Assembly (NCBI GenBank): GCA_900547655.1
Contig: URHQ01000075.1
Span: 1-10,683, forward strand
DNA length: 10,683 nucleotides
Direction of reading: 5' to 3'
Origin: an uncultured Collinsella sp.
GTDB taxonomy: Bacteria; Actinomycetota; Coriobacteriia; Coriobacteriales; Coriobacteriaceae
In this document: positions 1-6,581 of the stretch, one piece after another
Layout of the letters: the number at the start of each line of letters is the position of its first letter
Position numbering within the stretch: position 1 is the stretch's first letter
The notes under the pieces: model-generated
Told to the model about the DNA's origin: nothing
Databases searched by the model: none
The model's input: only the letters and a program-made list of their open reading frames with translations
Made by a program: the position numbers and the translations under genes

Positions 1-13
1 GTATAAGAGACAG
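1..13. other. Tn5 mosaic-end (tagmentation adapter) remnant
   Basis: The first 13 bases, GTATAAGAGACAG, are identical to the last 13 bases of the 19-bp Tn5 mosaic end AGATGTGTATAAGAGACAG used in Nextera-type libraries. They sit at the extreme edge of the window and stop exactly one base before the stop codon of the first gene, as expected of an untrimmed adapter at a contig end. A chance 13-base match at the very first base is improbable. This is probably not genomic DNA, and nothing should be inferred from it about the organism. Confidence 0.9.
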
Positions 14-373
14 CTACAGCAACGCCTCGGCCCAAGCCGATTCCCTAAAGCCGGGAATCGCAAAGTCGTCGCCCACCAGCAGCGGACGCTTGACCAGCAT
101 GCCGTCGGTCGCCAGCAGCTCGTAGCACTCCCGATCCGTCATGCCCGCATCCAGACGCGCCTTCAGGCCCAGCTCTCGATATTTCATGCCCGATGAATTA
201 AAGAAGCGCCGCACCGGCAGCCCCGAACGAGCAATCCAGGTCGCAAGTTCATCAGCCGTGGGATTGTCCAAAACGATATCGCGATCGATATACTCTACCC
301 CATGTTCGTCCAGCCATGCCTTGGCCTTCTTACAGGTCGAGCACTTGGGATATTCAACAAACAGTACGGTCAT
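14..373 (-). CDS. ArsC/Spx-like thioredoxin-fold protein (arsenate reductase family)
   Basis: This 119-residue protein belongs to the ArsC/Spx/YffB thioredoxin-fold family. A redox motif CSTC lies at residues 11-14 after the first beta strand (TVLFVEYPK). It is followed by the family blocks RFFNSSGMKYRELGL (about 69-83) and DGMLVKRPLL (about 103-112), the latter carrying the conserved Arg-Pro. The length is normal for the family (about 115-120). I chose the ATG at 373 because GGAGG lies 7-8 nt upstream; an in-frame start at 412 has no such site and adds an unrelated leader. No arsenic transporter or ArsR regulator is nearby, so a role in arsenic resistance is not supported; a general thiol or glutaredoxin-like role is equally possible. 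The stop codon (14-16) abuts the adapter remnant but is itself genomic, so the gene appears complete. Confidence 0.88.
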   Translation of the reverse strand: MTVLFVEYPKCSTCKKAKAWLDEHGVEYIDRDIVLDNPTADELATWIARSGLPVRRFFNSSGMKYRELGLKARLDAGMTDRECYELLATDGMLVKRPLLVGDDFAIPGFRESAWAEALL

Positions 374-443
374 GGGAATCCTCCGAATATAGATCGGCCA
401 ACGCAGGCACACGCCACACGAGGCGCCTTCGTATGATGGGCCA

Positions 444-449
444 ATTGTA
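444..449 (-). promoter_or_regulatory. Candidate -10 element (TACAAT) for the ArsC-like gene
   Basis: On the minus strand the 92-bp gap after mupG reads GTGGGCTACAATTGG. TACAAT is a good sigma-70-type -10 hexamer, and the start codon at 373 would lie roughly 65 nt downstream of initiation. No convincing -35 box is present at 16-18 bp spacing. A similar GGGCTACACT string precedes the VanZ-like gene, which adds some support. This is sequence resemblance only. Confidence 0.35.
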
Positions 450-465
450 GCCCACGGGTCACACG

Positions 466-1518
466 CTAAACGAACCGTACCCCGAATCCGCGCTTGATAA
501 ACGGCAGCAGCTCCATTGCCTCGGGCGTGATATGGCCCGCAACGTTCATGCGCTCGTCACCGGGAAGATCGACCCGCGCAATCTCAAGCTCGCCTTCGTA
601 GCGCCCATATCCGCTATTGCTCACAGCGATCGACCCCGCCTTTCGCGGCAGGCCGGCTCCGGCATCCGTCGGCACGGAATCCGGCTTATGCGTCGTACGT
701 GACTCCTGAGACCTAAAGATGAGGACGCTCGAGTCGGGCCGGTCGTGATGAATCTGCCCGCGCACATAGGCATAACCGGGCTCAAGCTCGCATTGCAGGT
801 CCACGTATCCGGCGGAAACTTGAGCAAACTGCGCCCAGCCCGCATCGGATAGATCGGGGTCGCCGACCAACACAATGTCGCAATCGGCGCCATGTGCAAG
901 CTCAAGCATATTGAGAGCAACCTTTGACGCGCGACCGCGCTGCGCCTCGACCGTCGGCAGTCCCTCGAATACCGGCCCGCGAACGTTAGCATCACCCGGC
1001 ACAAAAGCCATGATTTCGAATCCAAGCGCCGCAAGACGAAGATTCGTCCGAGCAACATCTTCAAGAGCTAAACCGGTATAAGGCTTGGGGTAAAAATTGT
1101 GGCAGGCGGCAAAACGAGTCACATCGGCACCGGCCTCACGCCACGATGCGATTTCATCAGAACTCACCGTCGATGCATTGACCACAATGCGAAATACACC
1201 GGACAGCTCCGCGACCCGCTGGGCGCTAAAGCCATAGTCCAAACGAAGGTATTCCAACCCCAGATCGCGCAGGTCCTCGATACGCTCAAGCCCGAGCAAA
1301 TCGCACGTACGCGGCCCCACATCGGCAATGAGCGCAATGCCGCGGGCGGAAAGCAGCGACAGCACATGACGGACTTTATCTGCATACGCCGCTCCCCCAT
1401 CCTCGGGAATATGCAGTGAGGTAAACGCATAGCGCGCACCCGCCTCGGCACCACGCTCAATCGTCCGCTCAATATCCTGCAGAGGGCTGGAAAGATAAAT
1501 CGAAATACCCGTTTTCAC
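466..1518 (-). CDS. mupG: MupG-like 6-phospho-N-acetylmuramidase (DUF871/GH170 family)
   Basis: This 350-residue cytoplasmic protein has the two-part DUF871 architecture. A TIM-barrel domain (about 1-240) carries GISIYLS (4-10), TSLHIPED (33-40), LRLDYGFS (91-98), HNFYPKPYTGL (140-150) and GDANVRGPVFEGLPTVEAQRG (175-195). A small beta-rich C-terminal domain (about 245-350) carries IHHDRPDSSVLIFRS. In S. aureus MupG hydrolyses MurNAc-6-phosphate-GlcNAc, the product of MurP uptake, into MurNAc-6-phosphate and GlcNAc. The neighbouring murP, murQ and RpiR-type regulator make the same role likely here. The start is GTG, 9 nt after AAAGGAG. A strong intrinsic terminator lies immediately before that ribosome binding site, so mupG probably depends on read-through from murP. 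Family membership is clear; the exact substrate is inferred from context. Confidence 0.92.
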   Translation of the reverse strand: MKTGISIYLSSPLQDIERTIERGAEAGARYAFTSLHIPEDGGAAYADKVRHVLSLLSARGIALIADVGPRTCDLLGLERIEDLRDLGLEYLRLDYGFSAQRVAELSGVFRIVVNASTVSSDEIASWREAGADVTRFAACHNFYPKPYTGLALEDVARTNLRLAALGFEIMAFVPGDANVRGPVFEGLPTVEAQRGRASKVALNMLELAHGADCDIVLVGDPDLSDAGWAQFAQVSAGYVDLQCELEPGYAYVRGQIHHDRPDSSVLIFRSQESRTTHKPDSVPTDAGAGLPRKAGSIAVSNSGYGRYEGELEIARVDLPGDERMNVAGHITPEAMELLPFIKRGFGVRFV

Positions 1519-1534
1519 GCTTCAACGCTCCTTT

Positions 1535-1568
1535 AAAAAAGGCCGGCGGAGCAGTTAGCCCCGCCGGC
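1535..1568 (-). terminator. Intrinsic terminator or attenuator between murP and mupG
   Basis: On the minus strand, GCCGGCGG (1568-1561) pairs with CCGCCGGC (1549-1542). Three more inner pairs (G-U, G-C, C-G) leave a TAACT loop, giving an 11-bp GC-rich stem. One C and then T6 (1540-1535) follow. The T tract runs directly into AAAGGAG, the ribosome binding site of mupG. The structure is a textbook Rho-independent terminator, yet it sits inside what is otherwise a co-directional pathway cluster, with no room for a promoter before the mupG start. Confidence 0.85.
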
Positions 1569-1600
1569 ACAACCATAGCATCAAGAAATCTGCCGCGCGC

Positions 1601-1627
1601 CGCGAGCCCCGAGCAACACGGCTCGCG
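1601..1627 (-). repeat. Hairpin just downstream of murP
   Basis: CGCGAGCC and GGCTCGCG form an 8-bp perfect inverted repeat with an 11-nt loop, starting 9 nt after the murP stop codon. No T tract follows on the minus strand (next bases GCGCGCGG), so it does not look like a terminator. A second GCTCG inside the loop offers an alternative shorter pairing with the left arm. It may protect the murP 3' end from decay or take part in folding alternatives with the downstream terminator. Both roles are inferred. Confidence 0.55.
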
Positions 1628-1635
1628 ATATCAAA

Positions 1636-3066
1636 CTACTCGCCAAAGAACTCGTTGATCTTCTGCTCGTCGACGCCAAAGAACCACGTCAGGACAAAGC
1701 CGGCGGCATAGGCAAGCAGCATAGCGGCAACGTAGCCGAGCTGCTGGCCAGGAACAACGATCAGCAGGCCAAACAGACCGGAAACGCCCTGAGAAACCGT
1801 GCCGATGTGAAGCAGCGCCGCGAGCGCGCCGCCAAATCCGGCACCCAGGCAGGCCGTCACAAACGGACGAACGAGCGGCAGCGTAACAGCATACATCAGA
1901 GGCTCGCCCACACCCAGGATTCCAACGGGAATGGACTCTGCGACGTACTTCTTGAGCTTGGCGTTCTTGGTCTTAAAGTACAGCGCCAAACCGGCACCGA
2001 CCTGGCCGCCGCCAGCCATCATAAGGATGGGAAGCAGGTAATTGATACCCTTGGTAGCGCCGTCGGGATCGTTGAGCATAGCGTGGATCGGCGTGAGCGC
2101 CTGATGCAGGCCGACGGACACCAGCGGCAAGAAGCCTGCCGACAGGATATAGCCGCCCAGGACGCCCAGCTTCTCGAAGATAAAGGTCAAAACGCTAAAG
2201 ATGGCAGTCGTCAGCCATGCGCCAACCGGCTGGATGACGAGCATCAGAGCAAAGGCGCCGATGATGAGCACCAGTAGCGGAGACAAGAACGTGTCGAGTG
2301 CGTTGGGCATAACCTTGCGAATCTGACGCTCCATCCAGGCAAAAAATGCGCCAGCGATGAGAGCCGCGATCATGCCGCCCGCTGCGGGGTTGTACTGCGC
2401 ACTGGTGAGCGGCAGCAGAATGGCAGTGGCAGGATCAGCCGCGCCAGGCGCAAGCAGGGGCATGGCACTGTTGGCGATACACATCATGCCGGCGATGCCG
2501 CCCAGCGCAGCGGAGCCACCAAACTCACGTGCCGCGTTATAGCCCACCAAGATGGGCAGATAGGCAAACAGGGCCCAGCCCATGGAACGAATGCCCTGGT
2601 ACCACCACTCGCCTGCAAGCGCGCCTGCCGTCGAGACGTTAATGACGTTGCAGATACCGTTGATGAGGCCAGCCGCAATGATGCCGGGAAGCAGGGCGAC
2701 GAAGACATTGGAAATCTTCTTGAGGAAGGCCTGAACCGGCTTAGACTCGTACTTGGCCTTCTGCGCGGCCTTGTTTGTGGCCGCAGCGTCAACCACGCTC
2801 TCGTCGGCAACGCCTTTCGCAAGGCCAGTGAGCTTGGAGAACTCCTCGAGCACCTTATTCACCTTGCCCGGACCCAGCACGATCTGCATCGTGTCGTCCT
2901 CGACCAGGCCCATCACGCCGTCGAGTGCCTTAATGCCCTCCGTGTCGACGTTGCCCGCGTCTTTGACGGTCACGCGCAGGCGCGTCATGCACGCCGCGTT
3001 TGCCAGCACGTTGTCTTTACCGCCCAAAAGGTCCAGCAGCTTTTGAGCCAGCTCTTTGTTCGTCAT
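1636..3066 (-). CDS. murP: MurP-like PTS EIIBC transporter for MurNAc / MurNAc-GlcNAc
   Basis: This 476-residue protein is a fused PTS EIIB-EIIC permease of the glucose/sucrose superfamily. The EIIB domain (about 1-80) has the phosphorylated cysteine at C26 in NAACMTRLRV. A hydrophilic linker (about 85-112) leads to the multispanning EIIC domain (about 113-465), with GLHQALTPIHA (319-329) and the GVGEP motif (385-389) typical of this EIIC group. There is no EIIA domain, so a separate EIIA of the glucose type must supply phosphate, as for E. coli MurP. The size matches known MurP proteins (about 475-485). Its position between murQ and mupG identifies the likely substrate; sequence alone cannot separate MurP from close sucrose or trehalose EIIBC relatives. 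The ATG start has AAGGAGG 4-6 nt upstream. The gap after murQ is 57 bp with no terminator, consistent with co-transcription. Confidence 0.9.
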   Translation of the reverse strand: MTNKELAQKLLDLLGGKDNVLANAACMTRLRVTVKDAGNVDTEGIKALDGVMGLVEDDTMQIVLGPGKVNKVLEEFSKLTGLAKGVADESVVDAAATNKAAQKAKYESKPVQAFLKKISNVFVALLPGIIAAGLINGICNVINVSTAGALAGEWWYQGIRSMGWALFAYLPILVGYNAAREFGGSAALGGIAGMMCIANSAMPLLAPGAADPATAILLPLTSAQYNPAAGGMIAALIAGAFFAWMERQIRKVMPNALDTFLSPLLVLIIGAFALMLVIQPVGAWLTTAIFSVLTFIFEKLGVLGGYILSAGFLPLVSVGLHQALTPIHAMLNDPDGATKGINYLLPILMMAGGGQVGAGLALYFKTKNAKLKKYVAESIPVGILGVGEPLMYAVTLPLVRPFVTACLGAGFGGALAALLHIGTVSQGVSGLFGLLIVVPGQQLGYVAAMLLAYAAGFVLTWFFGVDEQKINEFFGE

Positions 3067-3123
3067 AACTCCTCCTTGTATTGGGTATCTCGTCTGGATG
3101 TCATATCAGCTCGCGCCGCGCAC

Positions 3124-4047
<924 letters not shown>

Positions 4048-4057
4048 TTCATTCACC

Positions 4058-4909
4058 TCATCTTTCCTGTTTCTCGATGTAGTTTTGCTTAATGACATGC
4101 GTCGCCCGTTCGTAGTCGCTGGCAACGTAAGCAGCGTACAGGGCATCGACAACCATAAGCTGGGCCATACGCGAAGCCATGGCACCGCTGCGGACCAAGG
4201 GTTCACTCGCAGCGACGCCGAGCACGGCATCGGCCATGGTGGCAAGCTTGGATGATCCATCTACTTTGGTAACGGCCACGACGGGACAGTTGTGACGTTG
4301 AGCCTCGGCGGTGCAGTCCAGCACCTCTTGCGTCAAGCCCGAGTAGCTAAAGGCGATTGCCATATCGCCCTCATGCATGTTCTTGGCACATAAGAGCTGA
4401 TCATGCCAGTCGTCGTACAGATGGCACTCTTTGTCGACACGCATGAGCTTTTGCGCCAGGTCGTGCGCGACCAAACGAGAGGCACCAATACCGAACAGAT
4501 TGACCGCGCGTGCCCGCTTAAGACGGGCCGCGCATCGCTCCAAGACGGTGTAATCGAGCGTTCGCGCCGTCGCCTCAATCGTGCGCACGTTGCTTTTCAT
4601 CACCTTCCCCACGATACGTTCGACGCTGTCATCCATGGAGATGTCCTCGAGGGCTACGTCTTTCTTGTCACCTAAGAGCGCCAGCTCGGCAATCAGTTCG
4701 CGCTGGAACTCCTTGTAGCCCGCAAAACCCAAACGCTTGCAAAAGCGCAAAATGCTCGAGGGCGAGGAGAACGTGACATCGGCAAGACCGCGGACGGACA
4801 GCCCGACCACCTCGTGCGGATGAGCGCTTACATATGCGATGACATTGCGTTCCGCCGGGCTCGCGCTGAGCTCACGCTCGCGAAGCCGCAAAAGCAATCC
4901 GTTTGCCAT
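4058..4909 (-). CDS. mupR: RpiR/MurR-family transcriptional regulator (MupR-like)
   Basis: This 283-residue regulator has an N-terminal RpiR helix-turn-helix domain (about 1-78, recognition region SVRGLADVTFSSPSSILRFC at 38-57) and a C-terminal SIS sugar-phosphate-binding domain (about 125-260, with NLFGIGASRLVAHDL and AIAFSYSGLTQEV). RpiR-family proteins sense phosphosugars; MurR of E. coli responds to MurNAc-6-phosphate. As first gene of the murQ-murP-mupG cluster it is the likely local regulator. Whether it represses (like E. coli MurR) or activates (as described for S. aureus MupR) cannot be told from sequence. I chose the ATG at 4909, with GGAGG 8 nt upstream; a GTG at 4918 overlaps that ribosome binding site and is unlikely. 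Inverted repeats about 35-75 nt upstream are candidate operators. The gene symbol is by analogy with the staphylococcal locus. Confidence 0.9.
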   Translation of the reverse strand: MANGLLLRLRERELSASPAERNVIAYVSAHPHEVVGLSVRGLADVTFSSPSSILRFCKRLGFAGYKEFQRELIAELALLGDKKDVALEDISMDDSVERIVGKVMKSNVRTIEATARTLDYTVLERCAARLKRARAVNLFGIGASRLVAHDLAQKLMRVDKECHLYDDWHDQLLCAKNMHEGDMAIAFSYSGLTQEVLDCTAEAQRHNCPVVAVTKVDGSSKLATMADAVLGVAASEPLVRSGAMASRMAQLMVVDALYAAYVASDYERATHVIKQNYIEKQER

Positions 4910-4943
4910 CTCAAACACCTCCGTTGAGAAGAATTAAAGACCA

Positions 4944-4983
4944 ACGAACGATTCGTACCGGATACAAACAGCTTTTGCGGTAC
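4944..4983. promoter_or_regulatory. Candidate operators: two inverted repeats upstream of mupR
   Basis: The leader of mupR contains ACGAA-CGA-TTCGT (4944-4956), a perfect 5-3-5 inverted repeat. It also contains a wider perfect repeat GTACCG (4955-4960) with CGGTAC (4978-4983), spaced 17 bp. They overlap by two bases and lie 35-74 bp upstream of the start codon, where an autoregulated RpiR-type operator would be expected. No clear -35/-10 pair could be placed. Binding is inferred. Confidence 0.4.
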
Positions 4984-5008
4984 ATTGTGCCGCATCGTGG
5001 CGCACAAA

Positions 5009-5032
5009 GGGCGAGCGTTCTACCGCTCGCCC
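5009..5032 (-). terminator. Probable terminator after the VanZ-like gene
   Basis: GGGCGAGCG and CGCTCGCCC form a perfect 9-bp GC-rich stem with a 6-nt loop, followed on the minus strand by TTTGTG. It lies about 80 nt beyond the VanZ-like stop and about 100 nt before mupR, so it would insulate the MurNAc cluster from upstream transcription. The T tract is short, so termination may be partial. Confidence 0.55.
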
Positions 5033-5113
5033 CTCAAATCCGACCGCTCGGAAATACGCGCGACACAAAATAATTCAAAGAGGTTGCATTATCAGAAACG
5101 GGTTTGTTACCGG

Positions 5114-5695
5114 CTAGCGCCTCGCATGGGCGCCGATCGGCCGAGTCGCATGGCGCACCAACGCCGCTGCCAGCAATACCAACAGCATGGCGGTGACATA
5201 GCCCGCAGCATCGAATCCTAAATCGATAACGTCGAAATGCCTGCCGGGAACAAAGATCTTATGCACCTGATCGCCAACGGAGCAGGCGGCGCAAAAGAGC
5301 AATACGGGCACGCAACGGGAGCATACGCTCCACGGACGCCTGGAAAGGCAAACCACGACCACCGAGGCGAACAACCCGACGAAGAAAAATTCTACGGTAT
5401 GGGCAACGCGACGGACGTTCGTGCCCACCCACATGCGAATGGAAGCAAGTCGGCCAGACCGGACATTCGAGGCAGCCGAATCGGTGCCCCCGGTCATTCC
5501 GTTCTCCGCCTGAGCTTCACCCGTGGCATCGACAGCCTGAACGCCCGTAGCCTGGCCCTCCACCACACGCGCGGTAGACTCGCTCAGCAACGACGTCTCC
5601 GCCGCGTCTTGCTCCGTCAGCACCCAGATACCCGCCAGCGTTGCAGCGAACAGAACGATCGCGGTCCATCCGATTATTTGTTTTATGCGCGCCAA
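5114..5695 (-). CDS. VanZ-family membrane protein
   Basis: This 193-residue protein has about four membrane segments: IIGWTAIVLFAATLAGIWVL (6-25), around 101-118, around 127-140 and DAAGYVTAMLLVLLAAALV (162-180). VanZ hallmarks are present: TEQDAAETSLLSES (27-40) after the first helix, NVRRVAHTVEF (93-103), and GDQVHKIFVPGRHFDVIDLGFDAAG (begins at 141). VanZ in enterococci gives low-level teicoplanin resistance by an unknown mechanism; chromosomal homologues are widespread and mostly uncharacterised, so resistance should not be assumed. The segment between the first helix and the R-x-x-H-x-x-E block (about 41-92) is longer than usual and rich in Ala, Gly, Ser, Thr and acidic residues. The start is a TTG at 5695 preceded by AGGAGG with about 7 nt spacing; longer reading would translate the ribosome binding site itself. 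No other vancomycin-resistance gene is nearby. Confidence 0.87.
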   Translation of the reverse strand: MARIKQIIGWTAIVLFAATLAGIWVLTEQDAAETSLLSESTARVVEGQATGVQAVDATGEAQAENGMTGGTDSAASNVRSGRLASIRMWVGTNVRRVAHTVEFFFVGLFASVVVVCLSRRPWSVCSRCVPVLLFCAACSVGDQVHKIFVPGRHFDVIDLGFDAAGYVTAMLLVLLAAALVRHATRPIGAHARR

Positions 5696-5724
5696 GGGCC
5701 AACCTCCTTTTTTGAATATCAGCG

Positions 5725-5730
5725 AGTGTA
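5725..5730 (-). promoter_or_regulatory. Candidate -10 element (TACACT) for the VanZ-like gene
   Basis: The minus strand reads TCATTTGGGGCTACACTCGC about 30-45 nt upstream of the TTG start. TACACT resembles a -10 box, and the G-rich lead-in matches that before the ArsC-like gene and rnr. No good -35 box is seen. It lies in the 104-bp gap after the recombinase, which otherwise shows nothing recognisable. Confidence 0.3.
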
Positions 5731-5799
5731 GCCCCAAATGACATCGTCACCGTATCAATATTTGAATCGCAACAGGAAGCGACAAAGCGACGCAAAACC

Positions 5800-6405
5800 C
5801 TACCCCGCCTCGCGCATCCAGCGATCGAACGTCCCCACGCACACGCCCAGGCACTTTGCTGCCTGGCTGCGGGTAATATCGCCCGCCTCATAGCTATCGC
5901 GCACCAGCTCAAACTGAGGAGGGCATGGCTTGCGAGGTCGACCGAAACGGACCCCTCGCGCCCGCGCCGCTGCAATCCCCTCCGCCTGGCGCCGATGGAT
6001 ATTCTCGCGCTCCACCTGCGCCACGTAGCTCAGCAGCTGCAGCACAATATCAGCAATCAGGGTGTTAGTCACATCCGGCGCGCCGCTGGCCCTGGCGCGC
6101 GTGTCAAGCAATGGCATATCCAACACCACAATGGCAACCCCGAGCACCTTGGTAATGCGTCGCCATTCCTCAAGAATCTCGGAGTAATTACGGCCAAGTC
6201 GGTCGATAGAAAGCACCACCAGCACGTCCCCGTCTCCCAGGACGTGCAGCAGCTCGCGATAACGCGGTCGATCGAAGTCCTTGCCGCTCGCATGGTCGGC
6301 ATAAATATTCGCCGAGCCCACGCCATAGGCGCCCAGCGCATCCAGCTGCCGATTAAGATTCTGATCGCGCGAACTCACCCGCGCATAACCGTACACCGTC
6401 GCCAT
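5800..6405 (-). CDS. Serine recombinase (resolvase/invertase family)
   Basis: This 201-residue protein is a small serine recombinase that cuts and rejoins DNA through a phosphoserine link. The catalytic domain (about 1-135) starts VYGYARVSSRDQ, with Y7, R9 and the nucleophile S11. SIDRLGR (66-72) gives D68, R69 and R72, matching the Tn3/gamma-delta resolvase residues with an offset of one. A long helix follows (about 115-148, VAQVERENIHRRQAEG). The C-terminal part GRPRK...ITRSQAAKCLGVCVGTFDRWM (155-197) is the Hin-type DNA-binding helix-turn-helix. The ATG at 6405 was chosen because the conserved beta strand follows at once; its ribosome binding site is weak (GGGGATGAG). No transposase, integrase or phage gene accompanies it. 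Whether it is a DNA invertase, a resolvase or a leftover of a mobile element cannot be decided. A repeat cluster 18 bp upstream is a candidate target. Confidence 0.93.
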   Translation of the reverse strand: MATVYGYARVSSRDQNLNRQLDALGAYGVGSANIYADHASGKDFDRPRYRELLHVLGDGDVLVVLSIDRLGRNYSEILEEWRRITKVLGVAIVVLDMPLLDTRARASGAPDVTNTLIADIVLQLLSYVAQVERENIHRRQAEGIAAARARGVRFGRPRKPCPPQFELVRDSYEAGDITRSQAAKCLGVCVGTFDRWMREAG

Positions 6406-6422
6406 CTCATCCCCGCTTTCTT

Positions 6423-6465
6423 GTAAACCTGCCAAAAGGGACAGGTTTATTTTGGTAGGTTTTAC
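6423..6465. repeat. AAACCT repeat cluster / inverted repeat upstream of the recombinase
   Basis: GTAAACCTGCCAAAA (6423-6437) is matched in inverse orientation by TTTTGGTAGGTTTTAC (6450-6465), differing by one inserted base and one transition. Between them GGACAGGTTTA (6439-6449) is a third copy of the core in the second orientation. Together they give three NNGGNAGGTTT-like units in 43 bp, starting 18 bp before the recombinase start codon. The arrangement suits a recombinase crossover or accessory site, or an autoregulatory operator. A stem-loop is also possible. Confidence 0.6.
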
Positions 6466-6528
6466 CTCTCAAATAGCAGGTAAGCGGGCGGCCGAGCAGA
6501 CGGCAAGGTAGCCACGATTCAAATGCGA

Positions 6529-6552
6529 AGGGCGGTCCCGAAAGGCCGCCCT
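6529..6552 (-). terminator. Hairpin after rnr, possible weak terminator
   Basis: AGGGCGG and CCGCCCT form a 7-bp stem, extended inward by a T-G and a C-G pair around a 6-nt loop, about 30 nt after the rnr stop codon. The bases that follow on the minus strand are TCGCATTTG, which is not a proper U tract, so this may be an mRNA 3'-end structure and not an efficient terminator. Confidence 0.4.
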
Positions 6553-6581
6553 CCGCTCCCCCACCATGAGTCAGGATTTGG

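Noticed and set aside
14..373. Arsenic resistance determinant
   Set aside because: The protein is of the CxxC ArsC/Spx-like type found widely as a stand-alone gene; no ArsR, ArsB or Acr3 gene is present, and the neighbour cluster concerns MurNAc.
4048..4260. Longer N-terminus for MurQ starting at 4260
   Set aside because: The extra residues are the mupR coding region read in another frame; the ATG at 4047 has a good ribosome binding site and begins at the conserved MurQ N-terminus.
4910..5008. Sigma-70 promoter for mupR
   Set aside because: TTTAAT and TGTATC look like possible -10 boxes, but no -35 hexamer fits at 16-18 bp for either; only the inverted repeats are reported.
5114..5695. Glycopeptide resistance locus
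   Set aside because: Only a VanZ-family membrane protein is present, with no ligase, VanH, VanX or VanRS genes. Such homologues are common chromosomal genes.
5738..5799. Terminator after the recombinase
   Set aside because: The GCGACAAAGCGACGC region gives only weak, short pairings and no T tract in the minus direction.
6423..6465. CRISPR repeats
   Set aside because: There are only three short copies in mixed orientation without regular spacers, and no cas gene.
6406..6581. tmRNA (ssrA) or smpB remnant after rnr
   Set aside because: The 176-bp gap is too short for tmRNA and contains only the repeat cluster and a hairpin; no tRNA-like end or SmpB-like reading frame was seen.
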